Source of the DNA: Paraburkholderia phosphatilytica
GTDB lineage: Bacteria; Pseudomonadota; Gammaproteobacteria; Burkholderiales; Burkholderiaceae
Assembly (NCBI RefSeq): GCF_003443895.1
Contig: NZ_QQOA01000010.1
Span: 175,711 to 239,710 of the forward strand
Length of the DNA stretch: 64,000 nt
Direction: 5' to 3'
Shown: positions 18,150 through 27,081 of the stretch, piece by piece
How positions within the stretch are numbered: position 1 is the first letter of the stretch
Layout of the letters: every line of letters begins with the position of its first letter
Notes under the pieces: generated by a model
Databases searched by the model: none
What the model saw: the letters and a program-made list of their open reading frames with translations, nothing else
What the model was told of the DNA's origin: nothing
Program-made: the position numbers and the translations under genes

Positions 18150-19205
18150 TTAGAACGTGTGCTGCATGCCCACACCGAACGTATTGCCGGTTGGATTACC
18201 CGAGAGCCTGTCGTACGAGTACACCGCATAAACATAGGTCTGCTTCGAGAGCACGTAGTCGTAAGCGAGGCTGGCCGTATTGCGAACGGTACCGGCCTTC
18301 GACGACGTGTTGGCGCTGGTGCGCGCCCATGCGGCCAGAATCCGGTTCGTCACGTTGATGGGCACGGATATTCCGAGCGAATAAGTATGGGACCCTGTGT
18401 CCACGCCGACGTTGCTCGTCATCTGCCCCGCCGCGTACAGCTTCACGAAACCCGCGTCGTAGGTGCCGCCGAGCAGGTAGAGGTACTGCCCCGTCTGCGG
18501 CGCGACGGCCGCGGTGCGATCGCGTTGCGCCGAGAACACGCCGGTGAACGGGCCATTCACGTACGTCAGATGCAGGCCGAGATCGTCCTTGCCCTGCTGG
18601 CCCGTCGTCGAGCTCACCCCATAGATGACGGTTCCCGTCAACCCGCCCCAGGTCGGCGAAACGTACTCGGCTGCGTTCTCCCAGACCGTGTCGCCGATGA
18701 CCGTGTTGCTGTAACTCGAGGTGTACGACTGGACGATCAGCGGCGAGAAGACGACCGAAGATCCGAATGGATTGACCAGTTGCTGGTTGATGTACGTGGG
18801 GTTCGTCTGCAAACCGAACTTGAACGTGCCGTAGCTGCCCGTCAGGCCGGCGTACGCGTTGCGCGAGAACAGTCCATCTGTCGTGTTGCGGCCCATCTGG
18901 CCGGTGTTCGGCCGGAAAAAGCTCTCGAGCGAAAAGATGACGGCGTTGCCGTCTCCCAGGTCCTCCCGTCCTCGGATGCCCCAGTACGACGTCGTCATAC
19001 CGCCGCCTCCCATTTGCACCGTGCTTTGTTTCGCGGTACTGAGCTTCGCGCTGTCGACGTACATGCCGAGCAATCCGTACATCTCCACCTGCGAACTTCC
19101 CGACGCTTCGCCGACCGTGTCCGCATGCGCGCCGGGCGATGCCGCCATGATCGTCGCGACGATCATGGCGGCAAGCGAGCGCATTCCTGCTCTCCTCTCC
19201 GTCAT
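18150..19205 (-). CDS. Gram-negative general porin (OmpC-like)
   Basis: An outer-membrane porin of about 351 residues of the Burkholderia/Neisseria type. It has a signal peptide ending SPGAHA, then SSQVEMYGLLGMYVDSAK. A typical WGIRGREDLGDGNAVIFSLES segment follows, alternating beta-strand residues run throughout, and the C-terminus is GVGMQHTF with terminal Phe for BAM recognition. The start at 19205 gives a basic n-region and a GGAG ribosome site; ATG 19184 (MRSLAAM) is an alternative. Inside the catabolic island it probably provides outer-membrane entry for the substrate. Confidence 0.93.
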   Translation of the reverse strand: MTERRAGMRSLAAMIVATIMAASPGAHADTVGEASGSSQVEMYGLLGMYVDSAKLSTAKQSTVQMGGGGMTTSYWGIRGREDLGDGNAVIFSLESFFRPNTGQMGRNTTDGLFSRNAYAGLTGSYGTFKFGLQTNPTYINQQLVNPFGSSVVFSPLIVQSYTSSYSNTVIGDTVWENAAEYVSPTWGGLTGTVIYGVSSTTGQQGKDDLGLHLTYVNGPFTGVFSAQRDRTAAVAPQTGQYLYLLGGTYDAGFVKLYAAGQMTSNVGVDTGSHTYSLGISVPINVTNRILAAWARTSANTSSKAGTVRNTASLAYDYVLSKQTYVYAVYSYDRLSGNPTGNTFGVGMQHTF

Positions 19206-19303
19206 TCTTCCTGTCTCCAGTTTTATTGATTTTTGGGTACGGCATACCGCGCAGTGCCTATGGCGGGCACTGCCAGTCTTTGGGAACGGACCACAGTTCC
19301 GCG

Positions 19304-20167
19304 TCAACGCCCGTAGAGACGCGCCGGATTCGTGACGAGCAGCTTTTCGAGCAGCTGTGCGTCGGGGCAAAACCGGAACATCAGATCGACCAGTTCGCCA
19401 TCGTTGGGCATGTCTTTGCTGATGTTCGGGTGCGGCCAATCAGTGCCCCACAGCACGCGGTCGGGGGCCGCTTCGATGAGCGTACGGGCGAAAGGCATGG
19501 CGTCGTCGAATGGCCGGCGGCCCGCCGATACACGTTCAGCACCGCAAACCTTCACCCACGCCAGGGGATTGCGCATCAGTTCCAGCAATTGCCTGAACGG
19601 CTGTTGATCGAGTCCCGACTCGGACCGGACCCGACCCATGTGATCGATGACGAACGGAACCTGAAGACGTTCGATCCGGTCCGCATACGTCAAGATGTCC
19701 TGAGCATCCAGATGGAGCACGACGTGCCAGTCAAGATGCCGGATGCGATGCACGACCTGGTCGAACACGTCGAGGTCGGGCGCGCCGCCCAGATGCGCAA
19801 CGAAGTTGAAACGCACACCGCGCACGCCTTGCCGGTCGAGGTCGGCCAGCTGCTCGTCGGTGACGCTGCCGTCGACGATCGCTACGCCTCGATAGCGGCC
19901 CTGGCTGCGTGCGATGGCATCGAGCATCGCGGTGTTGTCCGTGCCATGACAACTGGCCTGGACGATCACGCCGCGGCTCAGGCCCAGGAAATTGTGAAGC
20001 TGGGTGAGGCGCTCGAGCGGCGCATCCGGTGGCGTGTAACTGCGATCAGGCGCATAGGGAAAAATATCGCCTGGCCCAAAGACATGACAGTGCGCATCCC
20101 ATGCGCCAGCGGGCAAAGCCTCCGCCGGACGGATGGGATTGGGATCGGGCGGCAGGCAGGACTTCAT
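19304..20167 (-). CDS. LigI-like 2-pyrone-4,6-dicarboxylate lactonase
   Basis: A 287-residue amidohydrolase-superfamily protein that follows LigI closely: AWDAHCHVFGPGDIFPYAPDR (HxH), VIVQASCHGTDN, GVRGVRFNFVAHLGG, WHVVLHLDA, FVIDHMGRV and GTDWPHPN. LigI hydrolyses 2-pyrone-4,6-dicarboxylate to 4-carboxy-2-hydroxymuconate or its oxo form in protocatechuate 4,5-cleavage and gallate breakdown. No signal peptide is present, so it acts in the cytoplasm. GGAG precedes the start. No ligABC or ligJK genes are in the window, so the natural substrate may be PDC taken up directly or a related lactone. It is the gene nearest the divergent LysR regulator. Confidence 0.85.
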   Translation of the reverse strand: MKSCLPPDPNPIRPAEALPAGAWDAHCHVFGPGDIFPYAPDRSYTPPDAPLERLTQLHNFLGLSRGVIVQASCHGTDNTAMLDAIARSQGRYRGVAIVDGSVTDEQLADLDRQGVRGVRFNFVAHLGGAPDLDVFDQVVHRIRHLDWHVVLHLDAQDILTYADRIERLQVPFVIDHMGRVRSESGLDQQPFRQLLELMRNPLAWVKVCGAERVSAGRRPFDDAMPFARTLIEAAPDRVLWGTDWPHPNISKDMPNDGELVDLMFRFCPDAQLLEKLLVTNPARLYGR

Positions 20168-20272
20168 CGAGGCGTCTCCAGCTTGGTTTTCGTGCGATGA
20201 CGTGGATTCCAAAAGTGAAAGGATTGTGGCCGCCGGGTCCGGGCTTTACAATGCGCATACAACACTAGTTGA

Positions 20273-20289
20273 TATGTGAAAATCACATA
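20273..20289. promoter_or_regulatory. LysR-type operator dyad (T-N11-A)
   Basis: TATGTGAAAATCACATA is a perfect 7-bp inverted repeat with a 3-bp centre, and contains the LysR consensus T-N11-A (20275-20287). It lies in the 129-bp divergent region, ending 7 bases before the LysR start codon. That position suits autorepression and activation of the leftward LigI-like promoter. Confidence 0.75.
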
Positions 20290-20296
20290 CCACCGC

Positions 20297-21259
20297 ATGG
20301 AACTCAGGCAACTCGAAGCTTTCGTGCACGTCGCGGAATTCGGCAGCTTCACGCGCGCCGCCGCGATGCTGGGCACCGATCAACCGGCATTGAGCCGCCT
20401 CGTCCGGCAGCTGGAGGTGCAGGTGCGCCATACGCTGCTGGAGCGCAACGGGCGGGGCGTCACGCTCACGCCGGCCGGCCAGCTCATGCTGGCGCACGCC
20501 CAGGGCGTGCTTCAGCAGGTACAGCGAGCCGTGCAGGATCTCGACGAACTGCACGGCACGCTGCGCGGACATTTCAGCATTGGCGTCATTCCAAGCTTCG
20601 CGCGGGTCGCCACGCTCGAGCTGGTGCGCCATTTCCGCGCGTCGTTTCCGAACGCGACCATCTCGGTGACGCAAGGTCTGTCGACGTATCTGGTCGAATG
20701 GCTGGCAATGGGGCGTATCGACGTTGCCGTGATGTACGACACGTTCGAAACTCCATTGATCAACAAGCGCACCGTTCACACGGAAGAGCTCTTCCTGATC
20801 GGTCCGAGTGACGACAAGTCCAAACGCACGGCCGCGGAACGCCTTCCCAAGTCCATCGCGCTGAGTGAGATTGGCCGCTATCCGCTCGTCATTCCAAGTC
20901 GCATGCATGCGATCCGCCGCGTGCTTGAGGCGGCTGCCGAGGAGCAGGGCATCAAGCTCAATATCGAGCTCGAAATGGATGCCGTGACGTCGATTCTCGA
21001 TCTCGTCGCGGAAGGCGTCGGTTACGCGTTGCTGGCACTGAATGCGACCGAGAGCGACGCGCTGAAGCGCCGCTTCCATGCGATCCGCGTGACCGGGCCG
21101 ACGCTCCATACGCGGCTGGTTCTGGCCACGAGTCGCGCCCATCCCCTTTCGCGCCTCGCGACCCAGGCCACGGCGATGCTCGAGTCGCATGTCGTGCCCC
21201 TGTACGGCCGCGCGTCGGAGCATGCCGACAAGGCTCGGCGGCATCGTTCGTCGCCATAG
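20297..21259 (+). CDS. LysR-family regulator of the catabolic island
   Basis: A 320-residue LysR transcription factor. The N-terminal winged helix-turn-helix is MELRQLEAFVHVAEFGSFTRAAAMLGTDQPALSRLVRQLE. A helical linker and a two-lobed effector domain follow (GHFSIGVIPSFA..., DVAVMYD, YPLVIPSR). The ATG at 20297 was chosen because MELRQL is the canonical LysR beginning; an in-frame GTG at 20276 would put the operator inside the coding sequence. The gene is divergent from the LigI-like, porin, amidohydrolase and MFS genes and is expected to control them. The inducer is unknown. Confidence 0.92.
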   Translation: MELRQLEAFVHVAEFGSFTRAAAMLGTDQPALSRLVRQLEVQVRHTLLERNGRGVTLTPAGQLMLAHAQGVLQQVQRAVQDLDELHGTLRGHFSIGVIPSFARVATLELVRHFRASFPNATISVTQGLSTYLVEWLAMGRIDVAVMYDTFETPLINKRTVHTEELFLIGPSDDKSKRTAAERLPKSIALSEIGRYPLVIPSRMHAIRRVLEAAAEEQGIKLNIELEMDAVTSILDLVAEGVGYALLALNATESDALKRRFHAIRVTGPTLHTRLVLATSRAHPLSRLATQATAMLESHVVPLYGRASEHADKARRHRSSP

Positions 21260-21304
21260 CGCAACGGCCGGGAATGCATCGAGATTCAAGGCTGTCGGGG
21301 AGAC

Positions 21305-21344
21305 AAAAACAAAAGGCCGCTGTCCTTTCGGAGCAGCGGCCTTT
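21305..21344 (-). terminator. Rho-independent terminator of tRNA-Met
   Basis: An 11-bp stem (21312-21322 with 21334-21344, GGCCGCTG core) is followed, reading leftward, by TTTTGTTTTT. It also lies just past the LysR gene stop and can fold on the other strand, but the T-rich tail is only on the minus side. Confidence 0.85.
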
Positions 21345-21351
21345 CAACAAC

Positions 21352-21428
<77 letters not shown>

Positions 21429-21519
21429 GTAAGAAGCGGAATTATGGAGATGACGGGCGGGGCTGTCAACCCCTTCCCGTCACATTCCACCTTACGAACT
21501 GCTCACGGGGCTCGCAACA

Positions 21520-23178
21520 TCAATCCTGCGCATAGATGTTGGAGTCCTTGGTCTCCTTCACGAACAGCATGCCGATCACGAAGGTCGCGAGCGCGACCAC
21601 GATCGGATACCACAACCCCGAATAGATGTTGCCCTTCGCCGCGACGATCGCGAACGCCGTCGCCGGCAGGAAGCCGCCGAACCAGCCGTTGCCGATGTGA
21701 TACGGCAGCGACATCGACGTGTACCGGATCCGCGTCGGGAACATCTCGACCAGCATCGCCGCGATCGGCCCGTACACCATCGTCACGAAGATCACGAGGA
21801 TCGTCAGGATCACCACCGTCATCGGCCAGTTGATCTGCGATGGATCGGCCTTCGCTGGGTAGCCGGCGGCTTTTAGCGTCGTGCTAAGCGTCTTGTCGAA
21901 CGCCTTCGCCTTGTCCTTCGCGTCCGGCGCCTTGCCGTCGTAGGTGTCGATGGTCTGGTCACCCACCTTGATCTGCGCAACCGTACCCGCCGGCGCCGCC
22001 ACGTTGTCGTAGTTCAGGCCGGCCTTCGAGAGCGCGCCCTTCGCGATGTCACACGAAGACGTGAACTTCGCCGTCCCCACCGGGTTGAACTGGAACGAGC
22101 ACTCGTCCGGATTCGCGATCACGACGATCGGTGCGTGCATCGTCGCGGTTTCGAGCGCCGGGTTCGCGAAGTGCGTAAGCGCCTTGAAGAGCGGGAAGTA
22201 CGTGAGCGCCGCGATCAGGCAGCCGGCCATGATGATCGGCTTGCGGCCGATCCGGTCTGACAGCGAGCCGAAGAACAGGAAGAACGGCGTGCCGATCAGG
22301 AGCGCCAGCGCGATCAGGATGTTCGCGCTCGTGCCGTCCACCTTCAGCGTCTGCGTGAGGAAGAAGAGCGCGTAGAACTGGCCCGTGTACCACACCACCG
22401 CCTGGCCGGCCGTCAGGCCGATCAGCGCGAGGATCACGATCTTCAGGTTCTTCCACTGGCCGAACGCTTCGGTCAGCGGCGCCTTCGACGTCTTGCCCTC
22501 CGCCTTGATGCGGGCGAACACCGGCGATTCGTTCAGCTGCATCCGGATCCACACCGACACGGCCAGCAGGATGATCGATGCGACGAACGGGATGCGCCAG
22601 CCCCACGACGCGAACGCGTCCTCGCTGATCGATGCGCGCACGCCGAGAATCACCAGCAGCGACAGGAACAGGCCGAGCGTCGCGGTCGTCTGGATCCACG
22701 CGGTGTAGAAGCCGCGTCGTCCGGCCGGTGCGTGTTCGGCGACGTAGGTCGCCGCGCCGCCGTACTCGCCGCCGAGCGCGAGACCCTGCAGGAGCCGCAT
22801 CGCGATGAAGATCACCGGCGACGCGAAGCCGATTGCCGCATAGCCGGGCAGAAACCCGACCACGAACGTCGACAGGCCCATGATCACGATCGTGATGAGG
22901 AACGTGTACTTGCGTCCGACCAGGTCGCCCAGGCGCCCGAACACGATCGCGCCGAACGGACGCACCGCGAAACCGGCGGCGAAGCCAAGCAGCGTGAAGA
23001 TGAAGGCGGCCGTTGGATTGACGCCGGAGAAGAAGCTCTTGCTGATGAAGGCCGCGAGCGAGCCGGCCAGGTAGAAGTCGTACCACTCGAACACCGTGCC
23101 GAGCGACGAAGCGAAGATCACCCGCTTCTCATCGTTCGTCATCGGCGCGTGCGAAATTTGCCCGCCAATGGTTGCCAT
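21520..23178 (-). CDS. MFS (MHS family) metabolite:H+ symporter
   Basis: A 552-residue permease of the metabolite:H+ symporter family (relatives of ShiA, ProP and KgtP). It begins VIFASSLGTVFEWYDFYLAGSLA, a hallmark of the family, with GRLGDLVGRKYTF in loop 2-3 and RLLQGLALGGEYGGAATYVAEHAP in TM4. SDRIGRKP marks the second half. It is about 100 residues longer than typical because of a soluble insertion between two late helices (from about FANPALETATMHAP to PSQINWPM) carrying two cysteines. GGAGAC precedes the start. The substrate is unknown. Confidence 0.9.
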   Translation of the reverse strand: MATIGGQISHAPMTNDEKRVIFASSLGTVFEWYDFYLAGSLAAFISKSFFSGVNPTAAFIFTLLGFAAGFAVRPFGAIVFGRLGDLVGRKYTFLITIVIMGLSTFVVGFLPGYAAIGFASPVIFIAMRLLQGLALGGEYGGAATYVAEHAPAGRRGFYTAWIQTTATLGLFLSLLVILGVRASISEDAFASWGWRIPFVASIILLAVSVWIRMQLNESPVFARIKAEGKTSKAPLTEAFGQWKNLKIVILALIGLTAGQAVVWYTGQFYALFFLTQTLKVDGTSANILIALALLIGTPFFLFFGSLSDRIGRKPIIMAGCLIAALTYFPLFKALTHFANPALETATMHAPIVVIANPDECSFQFNPVGTAKFTSSCDIAKGALSKAGLNYDNVAAPAGTVAQIKVGDQTIDTYDGKAPDAKDKAKAFDKTLSTTLKAAGYPAKADPSQINWPMTVVILTILVIFVTMVYGPIAAMLVEMFPTRIRYTSMSLPYHIGNGWFGGFLPATAFAIVAAKGNIYSGLWYPIVVALATFVIGMLFVKETKDSNIYAQD

Positions 23179-23409
23179 GTGTCGTCTCCACGTATTGATA
23201 TAGGCGCGGTCTCGCCCGGACCGACGTGACCGTGACGCCGATTATTGGTATGGAAACTTACTGCCTACTGACGTGGCGGTGCGTCAAAGCGTGTGGATTT
23301 GAATGCGTCGATCTCGCGTTAATGTGCGGCGATGTTCGTGGTTTTGTATTGCAACGTTCGGTAAATTGCTTTAATGACACGCGGTCGCCCACGCCGCTTT
23401 CGCGCGGGC

Positions 23410-25002
23410 TTAGGGAAAGTCCCGTGCCGCTTCCAGCGTCTTCAAGCTGACGCGAACGAGGGTGCCGGCAAGTCTCGGCGACTGCTGGTACACGTTGTCG
23501 TAGATCGTGAGCGTGCCGCCATGCATCGACGCGATCTCCCGCACGATCGCGAGGCCGAGTCCGCTGCCGTCGCCTTCGCGGCCCAGTATCCGGTAGAAAC
23601 GCTCGACCACGCGCTCCCGTTCCGCGGCGGGAATGCCGAGCCCGGTATCTTCCACCTCGAGATGGACGAGGCCGGCAGCAGGCTCATCATCCACGCGCAC
23701 CCGCACGGTGATCCGGCCGCCGGCGGGCGTGTAGCGGATCGCGTTGTCGATCAGGTTCGACAGCATCTCGCGCAGCATCACGGGATGACCGTCCACGCTG
23801 ACGGGCGCCTCCGGCCCTTCGTAGCCCAGATCCATCTGCTTCGCGAGCGCGGGCTGCACCCAGTCGCGCACCGCGTGCCGCGCAACGTCCGTCACGTCGA
23901 CGGGCGCGAAGATCTGCCCGGACATGCGGTTCTCGGCGCGCGCCAGCGCCAGCAACTGCGTGACGAGTCGTGCGGCATGCTCGGAGCTGGTCGCGATCTG
24001 CTCCAGCGAGCGGTGCACTTCCGGCGATGCATCCTGCCGCAGCGCGAGTTCGGCCTGCGTGCGCAAGCCGGCGAGCGGGGTCTTCATCTGATGCGCGGCA
24101 TCGGCGATAAAGCGCTTCTGCAGCTCCATGTTCTGTTCGAGGCGCGTCAGCAGGTCGTTGAACGACGTGACGAGCGGCTCGATCTCCGGCGGCGCGCGGC
24201 GCGCCTCCAGCGGCGACAGGTCGTCCGGACGCCGCGCACGAATGTGCGACTGCAGCGCATGCAGCGGCGCAAGTCCGCGCGACAGCCCGAACCATACCAG
24301 CACGATCGCGAGCGGCAGGATCACGAACTGCGGCAGGATCACGCCCTTGATGATGTCGTTGGCGAGCTGGCTGCGCTTGTCGAGCGTCTCGCCGACCTGC
24401 ACCAGCACCGGCTGCGCGCCTGCCTCATGCGGAAACTCGACCGTCGTGTAGGCGACGCGGATCTCGTTGCCGCGCAGCACGTCGTCGCGGAACTCGACGA
24501 TGCCCGGCTGCGGCCGGTCGTCCTCGCGCGGCAGCGGCATGTCGCGATCGCCGCCCACCAGCTCGCCGCGCGTGCCGAGCACCTGAATGTAGACGTTGTC
24601 GATGTTGTCGCCGTGCAGGAAGTCGCGCGTCGAATCGGCGAGCGACAGTTCGGCGACGCCGTTCACCGGATGGATCTGCCGCGCGAGCACGTAGGCATCG
24701 GTCTCCAGCGCGCGGTCGAACGGACCGTTCGCGATCGACTTCGCGACCAGATACGTGACCGCGATGCTCATTGGCCACAGCAGCAGTAGCGGCGCCAGCA
24801 TCCAGTCGAGAATCTCGCCGAACAGCGAGCGCGGGCGCGTTTCGGCGGCGGCTTCGGCTTCGTCAGGCGGCGCGAACGGATTCGCGTAGCGGGCGTCGCG
24901 CGCTTCGTCGTCGAGGCTGTCGGCGGTCGCGGCAGGCGGGTGCGCGCCGCCGGCGGATTGCCTGGCGTGCGCCGCCTGGGCGGCCTGGGCGCGGGCCCCC
25001 AT
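23410..25002 (-). CDS. Two-component sensor histidine kinase (TctE/QseC type)
   Basis: A 530-residue membrane kinase. A 60-residue Ala/Pro-rich cytoplasmic N-terminus precedes TM1 (about 68-88); the periplasmic sensor domain is about 90-220, TM2 about 222-242, followed by HAMP. The dimerisation box is DAAHQMKTPL with phospho-acceptor H304; the N box is NLIDNAIRYTP and the G boxes are DTGLGIP and GDGSGLGLAIV. AAGAG is the ribosome site. It follows the response-regulator gene by 9 bp, so the two are one operon. The N-terminal sensor region resembles kinases that monitor tricarboxylates, but the ligand is unproven. Confidence 0.93.
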   Translation of the reverse strand: MGARAQAAQAAHARQSAGGAHPPAATADSLDDEARDARYANPFAPPDEAEAAAETRPRSLFGEILDWMLAPLLLLWPMSIAVTYLVAKSIANGPFDRALETDAYVLARQIHPVNGVAELSLADSTRDFLHGDNIDNVYIQVLGTRGELVGGDRDMPLPREDDRPQPGIVEFRDDVLRGNEIRVAYTTVEFPHEAGAQPVLVQVGETLDKRSQLANDIIKGVILPQFVILPLAIVLVWFGLSRGLAPLHALQSHIRARRPDDLSPLEARRAPPEIEPLVTSFNDLLTRLEQNMELQKRFIADAAHQMKTPLAGLRTQAELALRQDASPEVHRSLEQIATSSEHAARLVTQLLALARAENRMSGQIFAPVDVTDVARHAVRDWVQPALAKQMDLGYEGPEAPVSVDGHPVMLREMLSNLIDNAIRYTPAGGRITVRVRVDDEPAAGLVHLEVEDTGLGIPAAERERVVERFYRILGREGDGSGLGLAIVREIASMHGGTLTIYDNVYQQSPRLAGTLVRVSLKTLEAARDFP

Positions 25003-25011
25003 GCGCGTCTC

Positions 25012-25734
25012 TTACTTGTAGTGGTGGCTGGCCGGCATCGGCGCGGCCGGCGGGGTGGCGGGAGCTTGCGGCGCCTTCTCGAGGCAGTAGCCAAGGCCGC
25101 GCACGGTCACGATCCGCACGCCGCCCGCTTCGAGCTTCTTGCGCAGCCGGTGCACATAGACTTCGATCGCGTTGTTGCTGACTTCCTCGCCCCATTCGCA
25201 CAGATGATCGACGAGCTGTTCCTTCGACACCAGGCGGCCGATCCGCTGCAGCAGCACTTCCAGCAGCCCCAGTTCGCGCGCCGACAGATCGACCGCCTGG
25301 TCGTTGATCCGCGCGATCCGTCCGACCTGATCGAACGACAGCGCGCCATGCCGCACGACCGTCGGACCGCCGCCCGCGCCGCGCCGCGTGAGCGCGCGCA
25401 CGCGCGCCTCGAGTTCGTTGAGCGCGAAGGGTTTCGCCATGTAGTCGTCCGCACCGAGGTCGAGTCCCTTCACGCGTTCGTCGACGCTATCGGCCGCGGT
25501 GAGGATCAGCACGGGCAGCGTGGAATTGCGCGCGCGCAGCCGCCGAAGCACCTCGAGACCGGACATGCGCGGCAGGCCGAGATCGAGGATCAACAGGTCG
25601 AACGACTGCATCGACAGGGCCGCGTCGGCCTCGGCGCCGTTCTTCACGTGATCCACGGCATAGGCCGATTGGCGGAGTGATCTGACGAGGCCGTCCGCGA
25701 GTATGCTGTCGTCTTCGGCAATGAGGATTCGCAT
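25012..25734 (-). CDS. OmpR-family response regulator
   Basis: A 240-residue regulator. The receiver domain is about 1-120, with the acidic pair at D8/D9 (AEDD), phospho-acceptor D51 (LILDLGLP), T at LILTAADS and K at MAKPF. The winged-helix DNA-binding domain follows to about 222 (LSARELGLLEVLLQRIGRLVSKEQL, then EVYVHRLRKKLE, RGLGYCL). An Ala/Pro-rich tail ends HHYK. The start at 25734 matches the receiver domain; longer frames upstream add no homology. It is the first gene of the leftward regulator-kinase operon and shares a 263-bp region with recA. Confidence 0.94.
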   Translation of the reverse strand: MRILIAEDDSILADGLVRSLRQSAYAVDHVKNGAEADAALSMQSFDLLILDLGLPRMSGLEVLRRLRARNSTLPVLILTAADSVDERVKGLDLGADDYMAKPFALNELEARVRALTRRGAGGGPTVVRHGALSFDQVGRIARINDQAVDLSARELGLLEVLLQRIGRLVSKEQLVDHLCEWGEEVSNNAIEVYVHRLRKKLEAGGVRIVTVRGLGYCLEKAPQAPATPPAAPMPASHHYK

Positions 25735-25878
25735 GATCTGCCCAGCGGGCGGGCCGGCGCGAGGCGGTTCGCGACGCGCGGCGGTCTCCGGAAATTTTGC
25801 GTGGAAAGGCGTTTCGTGCCGGCGCCCGGTGCGCTGTTGTTTGCGTGCACGGGCGTTGAAACGGGCTTGCCAAAACCA

Positions 25879-25894
25879 CTGTTTTTTTATACAG
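25879..25894. promoter_or_regulatory. LexA (SOS) box upstream of recA
   Basis: CTGTTTTTTTATACAG fits the proteobacterial LexA consensus CTGT-N8-ACAG exactly. It lies about 103 bases before the recA start, where it would overlap the promoter. RecA-stimulated LexA self-cleavage would derepress recA on DNA damage. Confidence 0.9.
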
Positions 25895-25997
25895 TGTCTG
25901 CATTCCGTGCGCAATGTTCATCTTCTTCATGAAGAATGGCGTGAAGATGGGTTGCACGCGTGCATCAGACGCCGTTCATCATAGCAAAGGACGATTC

Positions 25998-27071
25998 ATG
26001 GAAGAAAGCAAGAAAGGCTCGGCTGGACTGACGGCTGAAAAGAGCAAGGCCCTCGCTGCCGCGCTTGCACAGATCGAAAAGCAGTTCGGCAAAGGGTCGA
26101 TCATGCGGCTCGGTGACGGCGACGTGGTCGAAGACATCCAGGTGGTGTCCACCGGCTCGCTCGGTCTGGATATCGCGCTTGGCGTCGGCGGTTTGCCGCG
26201 CGGCCGCGTGGTCGAAATCTACGGCCCGGAATCGTCGGGCAAGACCACGCTGACGCTGCAGGTCATCGCCGAAATGCAGAAGATCGGCGGCACGGCGGCA
26301 TTCATTGACGCGGAACACGCGCTTGACGTGCAATACGCGAGCAAGCTCGGCGTGAACGTGCCGGAACTGCTGATCTCGCAGCCGGACACCGGCGAGCAGG
26401 CACTCGAAATCGCGGACGCACTCGTGCGTTCGGGCTCGATCGACATGATCGTGATCGACTCGGTCGCGGCGCTGGTGCCAAAGGCCGAAATCGAAGGTGA
26501 GATGGGTGATTCGCTGCCGGGTCTGCAGGCTCGTTTGATGTCGCAGGCGCTGCGCAAACTCACGGGCACGATCAAGCGCACGAACTGCCTCGTGATCTTC
26601 ATCAACCAGATCCGGATGAAGATCGGCGTGATGTTCGGCAACCCGGAAACCACCACGGGCGGTAACGCGCTGAAGTTCTACGCGTCGGTGCGTCTCGACA
26701 TTCGCCGTATCGGCTCGATCAAGAAGAACGACGAAGTGATCGGCAACGAAACGCGCGTGAAGGTCGTGAAGAACAAGGTGTCGCCGCCGTTCCGAGAGGC
26801 CGTGTTCGACATCCTGTATGGCGAAGGCATTTCGCGTCAGGGCGAAGTGATCGACCTCGGCGTGCAGGCGAAGATCGTCGACAAGGCGGGTGCGTGGTAC
26901 AGCTATAACGGCGAACGCATCGGCCAGGGCAAGGACAACGCGCGTGAATTCCTGCGCGAAAATCCGGACATCGCGCGCGAGATCGAAAACCGCATCCGCG
27001 AATCGCTGGGCGTCACCGCGATGCCGGCAGGTGCATCGGCGGACGTCGAAGTCGCGGACGAAGAAGAGTAA
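25998..27071 (+). CDS. recA: Recombinase RecA
   Basis: A 357-residue RecA, the strand-exchange ATPase and LexA co-protease. P-loop GPESSGKT is at residues 76-83, Walker [21 protein letters not shown] follows, L1 contains [21 protein letters not shown], and L2 lies at [28 protein letters not shown]. The acidic tail is [14 protein letters not shown] precedes the ATG at 25998, giving MEESKKG; the frame open further upstream lies in the promoter. A LexA box controls it, and recX follows 10 bp after the stop. Confidence 0.99.
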   Translation: MEESKKGSAGLTAEKSKALAAALAQIEKQFGKGSIMRLGDGDVVEDIQVVSTGSLGLDIALGVGGLPRGRVVEIYGPESSGKTTLTLQVIAEMQKIGGTAAFIDAEHALDVQYASKLGVNVPELLISQPDTGEQALEIADALVRSGSIDMIVIDSVAALVPKAEIEGEMGDSLPGLQARLMSQALRKLTGTIKRTNCLVIFINQIRMKIGVMFGNPETTTGGNALKFYASVRLDIRRIGSIKKNDEVIGNETRVKVVKNKVSPPFREAVFDILYGEGISRQGEVIDLGVQAKIVDKAGAWYSYNGERIGQGKDNAREFLRENPDIAREIENRIRESLGVTAMPAGASADVEVADEEE

Positions 27072-27081
27072 TCGCTTCGCG

